A program made the translations under genes and the position numbers. From NCBI GenBank assembly GCA_017885385.1, contig JAFNGF010000002.1:1-13227 (forward strand): a stretch of DNA of 13,227 bases. The letters run 5' to 3'. Positions within the stretch are counted from its first letter, which is position 1; every line of letters begins with the position of its first letter. The notes under the pieces are model-generated. The model searched no databases and was not told where the DNA came from. It worked only from the letters and a program-made list of their open reading frames with translations. Below, in pieces: positions 1-8,702 of this stretch. Origin of the DNA: Planctomycetota bacterium (lineage in GTDB: Bacteria > Planctomycetota > Phycisphaerae > Sedimentisphaerales > Anaerobacaceae).

Positions 1-295
1 AACCCGTAATTGCGACACAGCCTGCGAGCTCGGGGCAGGGCCAATGACCAGCTAACAAATAGTTTAATAGTTGCAGTTTCCACGTTTCATGGGGATTGAT
101 GTTACATTTGTGTTGACAGACACTTACAAAGACTGGCCTAAAATCAGGCAAGTGCCGAGGAGGGCCATTTTGGGGCATGTTTCGTGCGTGCGCACACTGG
201 CTCTCGTAGACTGGCAGGTCCGGTCTCATCGCAAATAGCCCCGACCTCCGTCCCCACGGCAATTCTTCAATGACCCGCCTTTCTGGCCAGGGCTA
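1..295. other. upstream intergenic region, no gene seen
   Basis: No convincing reading frame lies in this stretch on either strand. It holds a TTGACA at 113-118 followed by TAAAAT at 139-144, but the 20-base gap is too long for a normal sigma70 promoter. An 8-base palindrome GTGCGCAC sits at 188-195. Nothing else is recognised; it is best read as the upstream control region of the beta-helix gene. Confidence 0.5.
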
Positions 296-324
296 TTGAG
301 ACCTGATGCCACACACGGTACAAT
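296..324 (+). promoter_or_regulatory. candidate sigma70 promoter for beta-helix gene
   Basis: TTGAGA at 296-301 and TACAAT at 319-324 are separated by exactly 17 bases, each one mismatch from the consensus hexamers. Transcription would begin near 331 and leave a leader of about 84 bases before the ATG at 415. This is sequence inspection only; planctomycete promoters are poorly characterised. Confidence 0.5.
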
Positions 325-400
325 AGGACATGCAGCAAGCAGAAGCACCAGTTGTGAAGTCAAATGGCAAGTAGCTGCAAGATCGGGCCCCTGCTTGACG

Positions 401-407
401 AAAGGAG
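401..407 (+). promoter_or_regulatory. ribosome binding site that fixes the start at 415
   Basis: AAAGGAG lies 7 bases before the ATG at 415. The earlier in-frame ATG at 364 has no such site and would put 17 mostly polar residues before the signal peptide, so 415 is the preferred start. Confidence 0.75.
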
Positions 408-414
408 CATTAGC

Positions 415-2190
415 ATGAGAAGATCGCCTCTGGTACTAGCGGTATTCATTGGCGTCATCTTTGGATCTGAAGGCATTTCCGCGCGTGAAATACATGTCTC
501 AAAAGGCGGCAGCGATTCAGCTTCTGGCAGTCACGCTCGCCCATATCTCACCATCAACAAGGCCGCATCCGTCGCGCAGCCCGGAGATACCGTCACCGTT
601 CACGCCGGAACGTATCGCGAATGGGTCAAGCCCATCCATGGTGGCACCGATGATGGCAGACGCATCACGTACCGAGCGGCGCCCGGCGAGGAAATCCTTA
701 TCAAAGGTTCCGAGCGTATCACCTCCTGGACCCACCAAGCTGGTGGCGTTTGGAAAGCCGAACTACCGAACTCATTCTTTGGTGAATATAATCCCTACGC
801 GCTGACGGTTTCGGGGGGCTGGCTCAATTACGGCCAGTGGCATCATCGCGGAGACGTCTATCTCAATGGCGAGGCCTTTTACGAGAGAAAGACAGCACAG
901 GAGTTGATAAAGGCCGAGCACACCTGGTTTTGCCAGGTGGATGAGAACGTGACAAGCATCTGGGCGAACTTCGGCGAGGCAAATCCCAACACGGAACTGA
1001 CCGAGATCAACGTTCGTGAAAGCCTTTTCATGCCTGAAATCACCGGCTTGAAATACATCACCGTCGATGGCTTACATTTCATGCACGCCGCTGCAAACTG
1101 GGCACCGCCGACTTTGGACCTGCAAATGGGCGCTGTCGGCCCAAGAATGGGAAAGCACTGGATCATCGAGAATTGCACGATCACCAATGCCCGTTGTGTC
1201 GGCATCATTCTAGGACATGCGCCGGGCGTAGACTATACCAACATCGACGCCTACGGCGACCACATCATCCGCAACAACGTCATCCGGCGCTGCGGACAAG
1301 CAGGCATCGCTGGCCGGAAGGGAGCCACTCGCTCACTCATCTCTGGCAACCTCATCGAAGACACCAATTACCGGAGGGAGTTTGGCGGTTGGGAAACCGC
1401 GGCAATCAAGTTTCATAATAGCGTGGATACTGTAATTAGCGGCAATCTCATCCGCGGCGTGTTTCGACAAGAGCAAGGTGCTTTTGGGATCTGGATCGAC
1501 TTCGGTAACCAAGGAATCCGGATTACGGGCAATGTCATCTACAACACCGAAGCGGCCACCGTTTTCCTGGAAATGAACCATGGTCCCATTCTTGTCGATA
1601 ACAACGTCCTCATCGGCCAGCCAATTAGGAGTAATTCCGAGGCTACCGTGTTCGCGCACAATCTGTTTGTCGATTGCGGGTACGAGTACAGCCCCGATAC
1701 CGAACGCCGTTCTGAGTATTACAAGCCGCATACAACAAAAGCGGCTGGACGCAAATCAGGCACCGCTCAAGATGACAAGTGGTTTAACAACATCTTTGTC
1801 CGATGGGGACTCGACCAAGTCAAAACGGCCCCAGGCTATGCATCGGATTACAACGTCTTTCTGGAGGGGGCGAAGAAAAGCTCCTTCGGCGATGAGAACA
1901 GCGTGGTCGCCCTTTATGTCGCGGGATTGACGATCAAAGATCATCCACGAGGAGCCACGATCGCGTTCTCCATGAATGATGCGCCGTTCCATGTGAAAGG
2001 GCCGCAGGTCAATGCTGAGCTGGTCGGTGTCTTTCCGACCGTCGGTCAAACGATTGAGGACCGTTACGGAAACCCTATTGAAGTGAACGCCGACATCAAC
2101 GAGAAGAAACATACACAGCCAATCGCTGGCCCACTCGCAGACCTTAAGAAGGGGATCAACACGATCGTTTGGCAAATCAAGCATCAGTGA
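415..2190 (+). CDS. secreted right-handed parallel beta-helix protein
   Basis: The 591-residue product opens with a signal peptide (residues 1-23, RR n-region, hydrophobic core, cleavage near GISA/RE). Residues about 26-75 match the N-terminal cap of DUF1565/pectate-lyase-like proteins: IHVSKGGSDSASG, then a PGDTVTVHAGTYREWV coil. Residues about 205-425 form a run of beta-helix coils with repeated 'I-x-N-N-x-I' and 'ISGNLI' ladders (IIRNNVIRRC, ISGNLIRGV, ITGNVIYN, LVDNNVLIG). Acidic and aromatic residues cluster in WETAAIKF, GIWIDFGN and FLEMNHG, where a catalytic face could lie. Residues about 430-591 look like a beta-sandwich tail. The fold is used by polysaccharide lyases and several glycoside hydrolases (a GH141-like enzyme is possible); the exact substrate cannot be read from sequence. 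It probably acts outside the cytoplasm on glycans. It stands alone, with its own promoter. The alternative start at 364 is less likely. Confidence 0.85.
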   Translation: MRRSPLVLAVFIGVIFGSEGISAREIHVSKGGSDSASGSHARPYLTINKAASVAQPGDTVTVHAGTYREWVKPIHGGTDDGRRITYRAAPGEEILIKGSERITSWTHQAGGVWKAELPNSFFGEYNPYALTVSGGWLNYGQWHHRGDVYLNGEAFYERKTAQELIKAEHTWFCQVDENVTSIWANFGEANPNTELTEINVRESLFMPEITGLKYITVDGLHFMHAAANWAPPTLDLQMGAVGPRMGKHWIIENCTITNARCVGIILGHAPGVDYTNIDAYGDHIIRNNVIRRCGQAGIAGRKGATRSLISGNLIEDTNYRREFGGWETAAIKFHNSVDTVISGNLIRGVFRQEQGAFGIWIDFGNQGIRITGNVIYNTEAATVFLEMNHGPILVDNNVLIGQPIRSNSEATVFAHNLFVDCGYEYSPDTERRSEYYKPHTTKAAGRKSGTAQDDKWFNNIFVRWGLDQVKTAPGYASDYNVFLEGAKKSSFGDENSVVALYVAGLTIKDHPRGATIAFSMNDAPFHVKGPQVNAELVGVFPTVGQTIEDRYGNPIEVNADINEKKHTQPIAGPLADLKKGINTIVWQIKHQ

Positions 2191-2593
2191 AACAGGAAAA
2201 CGTACCATTCAGATGCTAAGAGGGAGGCATCAAGCGTTCAATCATGTGTACGTGGAGGCGTTCGAAACGATTCTGATGATGGAGAAGGCCTGTGGGAGCC
2301 AGGGAGCATGCGGTGAAGATTAGTAGGGAGCGGTACGCCCTGCGGCAGGAAATTCTCAAGCCAGGGTTCCTGTCGGCAAGCCAGACGAGCCATGGAAAAT
2401 CGGGGCAAATGAGCGGATAACCAAACCAGGGCTACACTTTTGCTCTACACTTATGGTGGTTGTGTTTGAGGGTGTTTATCCGATTCTGTAGTGTTCGAGG
2501 TTTTTGCGAGTTGGCCGCGGAAACCAGAAGAAAGCCGATGAGAGATCGTTCGAGCGCCTATGGTGCGGCCAGGCGGCGTTATCGCCCTGGTTA
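2191..2593. other. intergenic region, no supported gene
   Basis: No recognisable gene. A 36-codon frame from the ATG at 2213 has no homology I recognise. An 8-base direct repeat CTACACTT occurs at 2432-2439 and 2445-2452. CGGATAA at 2414-2420 is inverted as TTATCCG at 2476-2482. These may be remnants of regulatory DNA or chance. Confidence 0.4.
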
Positions 2594-2617
2594 ACCCCGT
2601 CATCACTATGGCGGGGT
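2594..2617. repeat. 10-base-pair hairpin, weak terminator candidate
   Basis: ACCCCGTCAT pairs with ATGGCGGGGT across a four-base loop (CACT), with one T-G wobble. The strength of the stem suggests a structured RNA or a terminator, but the next bases (CTTCTCC) are not a proper U-tract. It lies 400 bases after the beta-helix gene, just before the gene remnant. Confidence 0.45.
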
Positions 2618-2625
2618 CTTCTCCG

Positions 2626-3184
2626 GCGAATGGAAAGTCTCCCCGGTGTCATTCCGGACGTAAAGGACCATTTCGAAGTGACCTATTTCGAGGATACGCC
2701 CTCCCTTAGGGACACCTAACGGCGCTGGCCACGTTTGCTAGGGGCAGGGTGGACAACGTGGATGGCCTGCCGGTGATCTATGAGCGCGAGTTTGTCTTCA
2801 TCAAGAACCGGTCGTTCCATATTTTCTACGGGTTCTCTCGTGTGGTTCTCACCGCGGGACGACTGTCGCCTGCAAGTGGTTGACCGCTTCACACTGGATC
2901 CTCGCACCGAAGTCTGCCTGGCCCAGGTCCGCGACGTCTGGGAGGGAACTGGGCAGCCGGGGCGGCAGTTGGTGTTCACGCAGGTGTATTATCCCCATCC
3001 ACCGTGGCCTCCCCGCCCCGACACCAACAACCCGGGGGCCAAGGCCAACTATCGCGGCGGAGACCCTGAAGCCTCCGCCGGCGCCTCCGGCATCACCGTG
3101 TTGCGCGATGATGTCGAAGCATCGGTGCTGCGTCTGCAACTTGACCCGGGTCGGGCAGAATGGGTCGTATTCAATCCCGGCGAT
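2626..3184 (+). pseudogene. decayed C-terminal remnant of a secreted-enzyme-like gene
   Basis: Protein-like sequence runs through this stretch but changes frame. In frame 2 about 2650-2700 reads VKDHFEVTYFEDTPS and stops at 2717-2719. Frame 1 then carries LATFARGRVDNVDGLPVIYE, followed by REFVFIKNRSF, and stops just after the GRLSPASG stretch near 2882. Frame 2 resumes at about 2840 with GSLVWFSPRDDCRLQVVDRF and continues through QLVFTQVYYPH, NNPGAKANYRGGDPEA and WVVFNPG near 3180. The pieces read in order as one ancestral protein, so there are at least two frame changes and probably a deletion around 2820-2845. The 'DGLPVIYEREFVFIKNR' style resembles the C-terminal beta-sandwich of heparinase II/III-like polysaccharide lyases, which I offer tentatively. 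No start or signal peptide survives. It ends next to the hairpin at 3204. Confidence 0.55.
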
Positions 3185-3203
3185 AGCAGTCCGCCCTCGA
3201 TTC

Positions 3204-3239
3204 GGCCCCGTTTCTGCCTTCGGCAGAAGACGCGGGGCC
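3204..3239 (-). terminator. compound hairpin at the end of the giant gene
   Basis: An outer stem GGCCCCG/CGGGGCC (3204-3210 with 3233-3239) encloses an inner stem TTCTGCC/GGCAGAA with a TTC loop. The TAG stop of the giant gene (3241-3239) touches the stem base, so on the minus strand the hairpin follows immediately after translation ends. There is no T-tract, so it may protect the mRNA end or be a mobile palindromic repeat rather than a true intrinsic terminator. Confidence 0.5.
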
Positions 3240-6200
3240 TACGGCGGGTTGGCGGCCAGAAGCCACGCCTGGGCAAAAATCGCAAGATCACCAATGCTGA
3301 CACGTCCGCTGCGGTCCAGGTCAATGCCGGCACACCAGAGTGGTTCTGAACACGCCTCTTGCCACTTGTTGGCCAGTTGCGCCAAGTCAAAAAGGTTGAT
3401 CTGTGAATCGTGATTGAAGTCGTAGCTGCAGGCGACTATCCGTAGCCCATCATCGAGAATGCATCGCGACGTCTCACCGCACGGGGGTGTCATGATCACG
3501 TTCCACGTGCCAGGCTCGGCGCCCTTTAGGTCAACATTGCAGGTGATCGTATTGGCGTCCACCACAATAACGCTCGTCGCGTCAATCCTCTTAACATCAT
3601 CCCTGAACACGACCAGCTCGGCGTTGACGTTGATCAGCCGCTGATCGCCGCCGGTTGAGCTGGTCTGAAAGAGCTCGATTTCTTCTCCGCCGCTGTTCTC
3701 ATAGAAGTCGAGGACCATATAGTAGGTCCCCGCAGCGGGGAAGTTGAAGGTCATCGTGCCGGCGGTTAGGTTCTGCAGGCAATCGGTAGTCGCCGGGCCG
3801 CGCGGGTCCGCGTACTGCCCGACGAGCTTGCCGTCGATCCACAAACTGAATCCGTCATCGCTGTTGACGCCGAAGTACCGCACTCCCGGTGAGGGGGCGT
3901 AGATGTACCCGGTAAAGCGCGCAGCGAAGTTGGATGGGTCGCCCGACCCAAACGGCGGCGCGAACCGGTCACTTGGCGAGAAGACTCCGTCGTCGCTGGT
4001 CGTGAGCAGGTTGATCACCTGATGGACGGCGTGGACCGGGTCGCCGACCCCGCGCGAGGGGTCGTCCAGCAGCAGTGTCGCCGCTTCAATCCGATCAAAC
4101 GCCTGGCTATACTGGACGTAAAGGGCGTCAAAGCCGATTTCTTCGGAGGCGCTGGTCAGCGCAACGGTGGGTGTCGACCCTGGCACAAAGCCGCTTCCAC
4201 GGATGGCCAGGTGTGCCGTACTATTGTTGCACACGGGGTTCGGCGTTATCGAGGTAAGCGCGCAAGCTGGTACGCGAGTTACCGTTATGGAGTCTGTCGC
4301 TCCTGCCACGGGATTGCCCACACCGTTAAGTCCCACAACGGTAAGCAGATTCGGCCCCACCGCGAGCGGGACATTCACTGTGAATACATTGTTGCCCGAG
4401 AATTGCGCGGGTAGGGGCGTGCCGTTGACCGAAATCCCCGCCACTTCCAGCGGCGCAAGGCCCACGATCGTTACCGTCGGAGTCGATGTGCAGAAGTCAT
4501 CTCCGTTATTGGTCACGATCACGAAGACCATCGATGGAATCTGCGTCAGGATGTAGGCCCGACGGTCGCGCACGAACTGTTTGATTCCGTCCCGTCTGCC
4601 GGCGTCGCCCCCATCGGCTATGAGGGCGTTGGCGGCATCGTCCAGAAACTGATCGAAGGCCGTCGGCGGGTTGGCCGTGCCATAAGACGTCTGCCACGGG
4701 CCGTTAGCCAGCTCTGCAAACGCCTGCAGGTACATCCGCCGATATTTGGGGTAGTTCAGGAACTGGGTAACCTCCGGGAATTGGCCGCCGATGGAGAACA
4801 GGCTCGTGCTGGCTCCATCGCCCGAGCCGAGCGTAAAGTCGATGTCCCAGGGCAGCAGGTACCACTTGTCCTCCAGCGGGGCGTAGTAAAAGTAGTTGTT
4901 CTTTCCCCGGCGGTATCCGTAACTATCCCAGTCTCCGACTGCGTGGCGAATCGCCAGAACCCGGGCGAAATGTTCAGGATGGATGACCGATTCGATAGCC
5001 TGCTCGTAATTCGGGCTGCTCGATGAGGTGTTCATCGCCTTGGCCAAACCGAAGAAATGATCCCAGTTGTCGTCCTCGCGATGCCCGCGCTTCTCAAAAT
5101 GCCACCGATAGGTCTCCTTGAGCAGGGGGTGGCGGGAGTCGTAGTGCAGCCCTTCATCGATGTTGGAGAAACCCGTGCCGTCGGCGGAGTACTCAAAGTA
5201 ATCGTCTATCTTGTGAATATAGCCGTCGGCATCGTCCGGGAACCACATATCAATGTAGTTGCCCTCGATGTTCTGGACGTCCTCGTAGTTGGCATGGTTG
5301 TTGCCGTTGATAACCAGGCGTAAGAACTCCTGCATTGAAAATTGTAGGCCCATTTGCCTATAGAACCAGTACGATGCCCCCTCCTGCAGCGGCCCCCGGT
5401 TGCCGCCTTCGGTGTTGTCGAGATTGATCTCCTCCTGGCCGCGGAATCTCTGGTCCGCATTGAAATTGAGCCGGAAGCCGTAGCGGTCGCGGGGATCTCG
5501 GCCGGAACCGCTGCGGATAAACGGGCTGCCGCGGTAGCGGATCCCGCAGTTGTAGAAGACCTCGGTGTTGTTGTAGACAAAAGTACAATCCATCAGCTCG
5601 TTGGAGAGATTGGGACGCGACCGAAACGTATTGATAACGTCATTGGACAGCCATACGCGGTAGGCAGCAAAGCGGGTGTTAACCAGCGTATCGCCTACGC
5701 GGACCAGGCAGGTTCGGTTGGGCACATCGGCTGAGGGTTCAAGCACCGTGGGAAACCGCGTAGATACCGAGCCATCGGATGCCTCGATGTAGAACGCCCG
5801 CATTGTGCCTGCGGAGGCGCCCGGAATCGTAGCGGTAAAAATGCCGTCGCCGGCGACCAGGTCGCCGCCGGATGCGTTATCAACCATGGGCGCGACGGTG
5901 AACGCGGCGGTCCCTTCAGATCGATAGTACAGCATAACCAACGCCACACCGTCGCTGTCGATGACGCGGGATGTCACGACGATCAGCTCACTGCCGGCAG
6001 GCAGGATGGGCGTGTGTCGGACCTCTAAGATGTCGGGCCCGCGGTTGGGCACAAACGCCGTATTTTGCACTCCCGGCGTGCCCAGGTTCAGCGGCGTGCT
6101 AAGCTCGAAGGCGTACGCCGGTCGCGGCGGCATCACGGGCGCGTTTGCCCGCGTCACCCGCAGCAGGAGGAATCGGCTTCCCCGCAGCCACTTGGCCCAG

Positions 6201-8683
6201 CCGCGGAATGTCACCGTGCCGGCTGTAACACCGGCAATCGACTGGTTGATGCGGTTGGCGCCAGGATCGCCGTGACCGGTCGCAATTAGATGCAACGACC
6301 GAGAGCCGGAATGACGATCGTCGGTGGTCACGAACGAGCGAGTATGATTGCCGAGAAGTCGCCAGCCAGACTCGCCGTTCTCGAAGCCGTTATTGCTCAG
6401 GCGGTTGGAGCCGCCGATGATTAGCTCCAGGTCGTCCAGAAGTATCTCGCCCCGGTTGAGCAGTATCAGATCGAAGACTGTGACCTGATCGTGGGTGTAG
6501 TAAGAATCATTGCTGTTAATGGTGAATGAGAATTGCTGCCAGGCGGTCTTGGCAGTCTCGTTGCTGTCGGCCCAGGCGTCGGGCATGTCGTTGTTGCTGC
6601 GCGGGTCACTCAGCTCCAGGCTGGCTCCTTCGCCATCAGCCCAGCTCAGCCATCGCCCGCCGTCGTAATAGGTCAATTCGTCCGCCGTGACAAAGTACGT
6701 TTCGAGCTGGCCGGTATCCGGATTGACCTGCTTGAGCGGATACGACAGCCGAATACGCTCGCTGTGATCATCCAGACGCCCTGTGTACGGCCCGACCAGA
6801 TTCGAGCCGATGACCAGGTTGCCGTACACGCTCGGCAGCAGGTTCGGGTCCTTGGCTACAACAAGATACGAGCCGGGTGACATCTTAACGGCCTGGCCGA
6901 ACTGGTAGCTGATGCCCTCGGTAAAGGCCCATCCGCCCAGCGGGACCGTGCTATTGCCCCGGTTGTATAGCTCCACATACTCGTAGCGATCGTCGCGTGT
7001 AATGTGGTTGTACATAATCTCGTTGATCACAATGTCGCCGACCGCCGGCTGGACGTTTGGTGCGTTGAAGGTCGCCGACGTTAGAAAACCGAGGTGGTCG
7101 GAGCCGTCCGGGAATCGGCCAAAGGTTACGTCCGGCCCCGTTGCCCCATAGCGCAGCGCATCCAGGACACGAACTGGCTTTGGCACCACGTCATTCGTGG
7201 CCGCCGTCACATAAACTGTCTCGCCGGAGAAGTCCAGCCCGAAGCCAAAACCGTCGGGCGGGGTGCTCTGGCGGACGGCCCAAAACTCGCCCGGCTGGAG
7301 CACAATCCCGTCCGGAATCTTATACTGGAGCAGGTCGAGCCGGTCGTCACTGAGATAAACATTGCTCAGATCGACCGCGGTCGGGCCTGGGTTATACAGT
7401 TCGAGCCAGTCGGTGCCGGGCGGGGCGTCGCTATTGGCCAGCAGCTCGTTGATAACCACGCGGGCGCGCGGGTCATCGCCGCCGCCTGGTTCTTCCTTCA
7501 CTATACCGCGGAGCAGCGGAACTCCAAAACAGTCCGAACTGCCGGATATCGCATTATTGTGGGCCTGGATGGCCAGGACGTTTGTGCCGGGAACAAGCAG
7601 GTTCATCCGATTGCTCAGGTCCACGTTGGCGACCGGTGGTTCCCAGCCTGTGCCCCTGCCTGCGTTGTATGGGGGCGGATTGCCGGAGAGTCCGCCGGAG
7701 TCCGCCACGCGCGTGCCGTTCAGATACAGCACGTAATCGTCATCGTAATAGACCTCGGCCAGTAACTGGGAGAAGGAGGCAATCTGCTCCGCCGTCAGCG
7801 TGAACCGCAGGCGCGCATACAGGGAAATATAGCTTCCGCTCATGTCGTTCAGCTCGGTCTTGAGGAGGGGTAACTCGCCGGCATTGGTGCTGTATCCATA
7901 ACCGCTGGGACCGTCGCGCCATGTGGTTGTGCTGGGGTCGTCGTTGAACTGCAGTTCTGTCCAGGCCGTCGTTGCTTGCCCGATATTGATAAGGCTCGGC
8001 GATGGCTCCTTGGTCCCCTTGAAATACCTTCCGGCGTGGCCCACGTCTACGAGGATCACCACAGTGGGGTCTTTTGGCCCGACCTGGACCTGGTCCGGGC
8101 CGCCTGGCGTGCCGCCGATATACGTGCTGGGCGACCAGGTGGACGCTTCTTCCGGGTCGCCGCCCAGCTTGGCCAGAATCAACGAGTGCCCCGTCCCGTC
8201 GGGCGACGCCGGCCAGGGTGCCTCGTCGCTATACCGGATCGAGATAACGATTGCGCCGTTGGCGTTGGATAGATCGATCCGCTCGCCATCGTTGCTTAGC
8301 CGGCCGGTGAAGGGACCGTGCACGCCCCCGCCCAAGCCTGTCCCGAGCGAAGTCGAGAGATCGGGGTACGCCGCCGCCATGGCGTTCGGATCGCGTGCAA
8401 CCACAAGGTACGCCTTGGGACCGATGACCGTTCCAGGCTGGAACTTATACTCGATGCCGCTCGTAAACTCATAGCCGCTGACGTCTTCGGACACGGCCCG
8501 GTTGTTGTATAGCTCAATGAATTCGAGCGCCTCATTCTGGTCGACCGGGTGATACATTACCTCGCTCACCACAAGTCCCATGCCGGGTCGTGTGGCACAC
8601 AAGACGACTGCGCAAATCATCACCAATCCGCCGCAGGCGGACCGCCGTAGCCTGTCCCGAGCGAAGTCGAGGGATTCTTTCAT
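3239..8683 (-). CDS. giant secreted lamin-tail / CotH / PA14 / dockerin-like protein
   Basis: A 1,814-residue secreted modular protein. Residues 1-36 are an unusual signal peptide (basic n-region, core near LVMICAVVLCA). Lamin-tail domains follow at about 37-150 (VVSEVMYHP, EFIELYN), 408-520 (VVINELLANS, WLELYN) and 550-690 (IVINEIMYN, YVELYN). A galactose-binding-like jelly roll lies at about 205-395 (DDDYVLYLNGTRV) and a carbohydrate-binding-like segment at 705-845. Residues about 1000-1385 are a CotH-family kinase-like domain, with GDWDSYGYRRGKNNYFYY and LLPWDIDFTLG providing the acidic motifs. An IPT/TIG fold (about 1472-1745) appears to contain a PA14 domain (about 1515-1675, NSDDGFSLWIDG). 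Two EF-hand loops, at 1755-1766 (D, N, D, D) and 1788-1799, form a dockerin-like end. The family is typical of planctomycetes; CotH-like domains in other bacteria phosphorylate proteins, but activity here is inferred. Start chosen for its binding site 10 bases upstream and its basic n-region; Met22 is an alternative. Confidence 0.9.
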   Translation of the reverse strand: MKESLDFARDRLRRSACGGLVMICAVVLCATRPGMGLVVSEVMYHPVDQNEALEFIELYNNRAVSEDVSGYEFTSGIEYKFQPGTVIGPKAYLVVARDPNAMAAAYPDLSTSLGTGLGGGVHGPFTGRLSNDGERIDLSNANGAIVISIRYSDEAPWPASPDGTGHSLILAKLGGDPEEASTWSPSTYIGGTPGGPDQVQVGPKDPTVVILVDVGHAGRYFKGTKEPSPSLINIGQATTAWTELQFNDDPSTTTWRDGPSGYGYSTNAGELPLLKTELNDMSGSYISLYARLRFTLTAEQIASFSQLLAEVYYDDDYVLYLNGTRVADSGGLSGNPPPYNAGRGTGWEPPVANVDLSNRMNLLVPGTNVLAIQAHNNAISGSSDCFGVPLLRGIVKEEPGGGDDPRARVVINELLANSDAPPGTDWLELYNPGPTAVDLSNVYLSDDRLDLLQYKIPDGIVLQPGEFWAVRQSTPPDGFGFGLDFSGETVYVTAATNDVVPKPVRVLDALRYGATGPDVTFGRFPDGSDHLGFLTSATFNAPNVQPAVGDIVINEIMYNHITRDDRYEYVELYNRGNSTVPLGGWAFTEGISYQFGQAVKMSPGSYLVVAKDPNLLPSVYGNLVIGSNLVGPYTGRLDDHSERIRLSYPLKQVNPDTGQLETYFVTADELTYYDGGRWLSWADGEGASLELSDPRSNNDMPDAWADSNETAKTAWQQFSFTINSNDSYYTHDQVTVFDLILLNRGEILLDDLELIIGGSNRLSNNGFENGESGWRLLGNHTRSFVTTDDRHSGSRSLHLIATGHGDPGANRINQSIAGVTAGTVTFRGWAKWLRGSRFLLLRVTRANAPVMPPRPAYAFELSTPLNLGTPGVQNTAFVPNRGPDILEVRHTPILPAGSELIVVTSRVIDSDGVALVMLYYRSEGTAAFTVAPMVDNASGGDLVAGDGIFTATIPGASAGTMRAFYIEASDGSVSTRFPTVLEPSADVPNRTCLVRVGDTLVNTRFAAYRVWLSNDVINTFRSRPNLSNELMDCTFVYNNTEVFYNCGIRYRGSPFIRSGSGRDPRDRYGFRLNFNADQRFRGQEEINLDNTEGGNRGPLQEGASYWFYRQMGLQFSMQEFLRLVINGNNHANYEDVQNIEGNYIDMWFPDDADGYIHKIDDYFEYSADGTGFSNIDEGLHYDSRHPLLKETYRWHFEKRGHREDDNWDHFFGLAKAMNTSSSSPNYEQAIESVIHPEHFARVLAIRHAVGDWDSYGYRRGKNNYFYYAPLEDKWYLLPWDIDFTLGSGDGASTSLFSIGGQFPEVTQFLNYPKYRRMYLQAFAELANGPWQTSYGTANPPTAFDQFLDDAANALIADGGDAGRRDGIKQFVRDRRAYILTQIPSMVFVIVTNNGDDFCTSTPTVTIVGLAPLEVAGISVNGTPLPAQFSGNNVFTVNVPLAVGPNLLTVVGLNGVGNPVAGATDSITVTRVPACALTSITPNPVCNNSTAHLAIRGSGFVPGSTPTVALTSASEEIGFDALYVQYSQAFDRIEAATLLLDDPSRGVGDPVHAVHQVINLLTTSDDGVFSPSDRFAPPFGSGDPSNFAARFTGYIYAPSPGVRYFGVNSDDGFSLWIDGKLVGQYADPRGPATTDCLQNLTAGTMTFNFPAAGTYYMVLDFYENSGGEEIELFQTSSTGGDQRLINVNAELVVFRDDVKRIDATSVIVVDANTITCNVDLKGAEPGTWNVIMTPPCGETSRCILDDGLRIVACSYDFNHDSQINLFDLAQLANKWQEACSEPLWCAGIDLDRSGRVSIGDLAIFAQAWLLAANPP
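8336..8362 (-). repeat. dispersed repeat copy A, inside the giant gene
   Basis: The + strand reads GCCTGTCCCGAGCGAAGTCG then AGAGATC, nearly identical to copy B at 8650. On the coding strand it is translated as LSTSLGTGL in a loop of the first lamin-tail domain (residues about 109-117). The equivalent loop of the third lamin-tail domain is several residues shorter. Confidence 0.75.
8624..8641. repeat. palindromic repeat CAATCCGCCGCAGGCGGA, copy 1
   Basis: Contains the stem TCCGCC/GGCGGA with a three-base loop. It matches 8703-8720 at 17 of 18 positions. It lies inside the giant gene and encodes the SACGGL part of its signal peptide. Confidence 0.75.
8650..8675 (-). repeat. dispersed repeat copy B, in the signal peptide of the giant gene
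   Basis: Same unit as copy A (coding strand core CTCGACTTCGCTCGGGACAG) but read in another frame, giving SLDFARDRLR at residues 4-13 of the giant protein. Confidence 0.8.
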
Positions 8684-8693
8684 AATTGTCCGG

Positions 8694-8699
8694 TCCTTT
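8694..8699 (-). promoter_or_regulatory. ribosome binding site of the giant gene
   Basis: On the minus strand AAAGGA lies 10 bases before the ATG at 8683. It supports this start over the internal Met22, whose upstream sequence is repeat DNA. Confidence 0.6.
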
Positions 8700-8702
8700 C
8701 TT

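Noticed and set aside
113..144. TTGACA...TAAAAT as promoter of the beta-helix gene
   Set aside because: The spacer is 20 bases; the pair at 296-324 has the ideal 17-base spacer and lies closer to the gene.
364..414. Upstream ATG as start of the beta-helix gene
   Set aside because: No ribosome site, and it would add a polar stretch before a standard signal peptide; ATG 415 has AAAGGAG at 7 bases.
2410..2421. TGAGCGGATAAC, identical to part of the E. coli lac operator
   Set aside because: Only an asymmetric half is present, no regulator gene or regulated gene is nearby, and a 12-base match is likely to be chance.
7094..7765. 223-residue open frame on the + strand opposite the giant gene
   Set aside because: It is the complement of well-supported lamin-tail coding sequence and has no recognisable domain.
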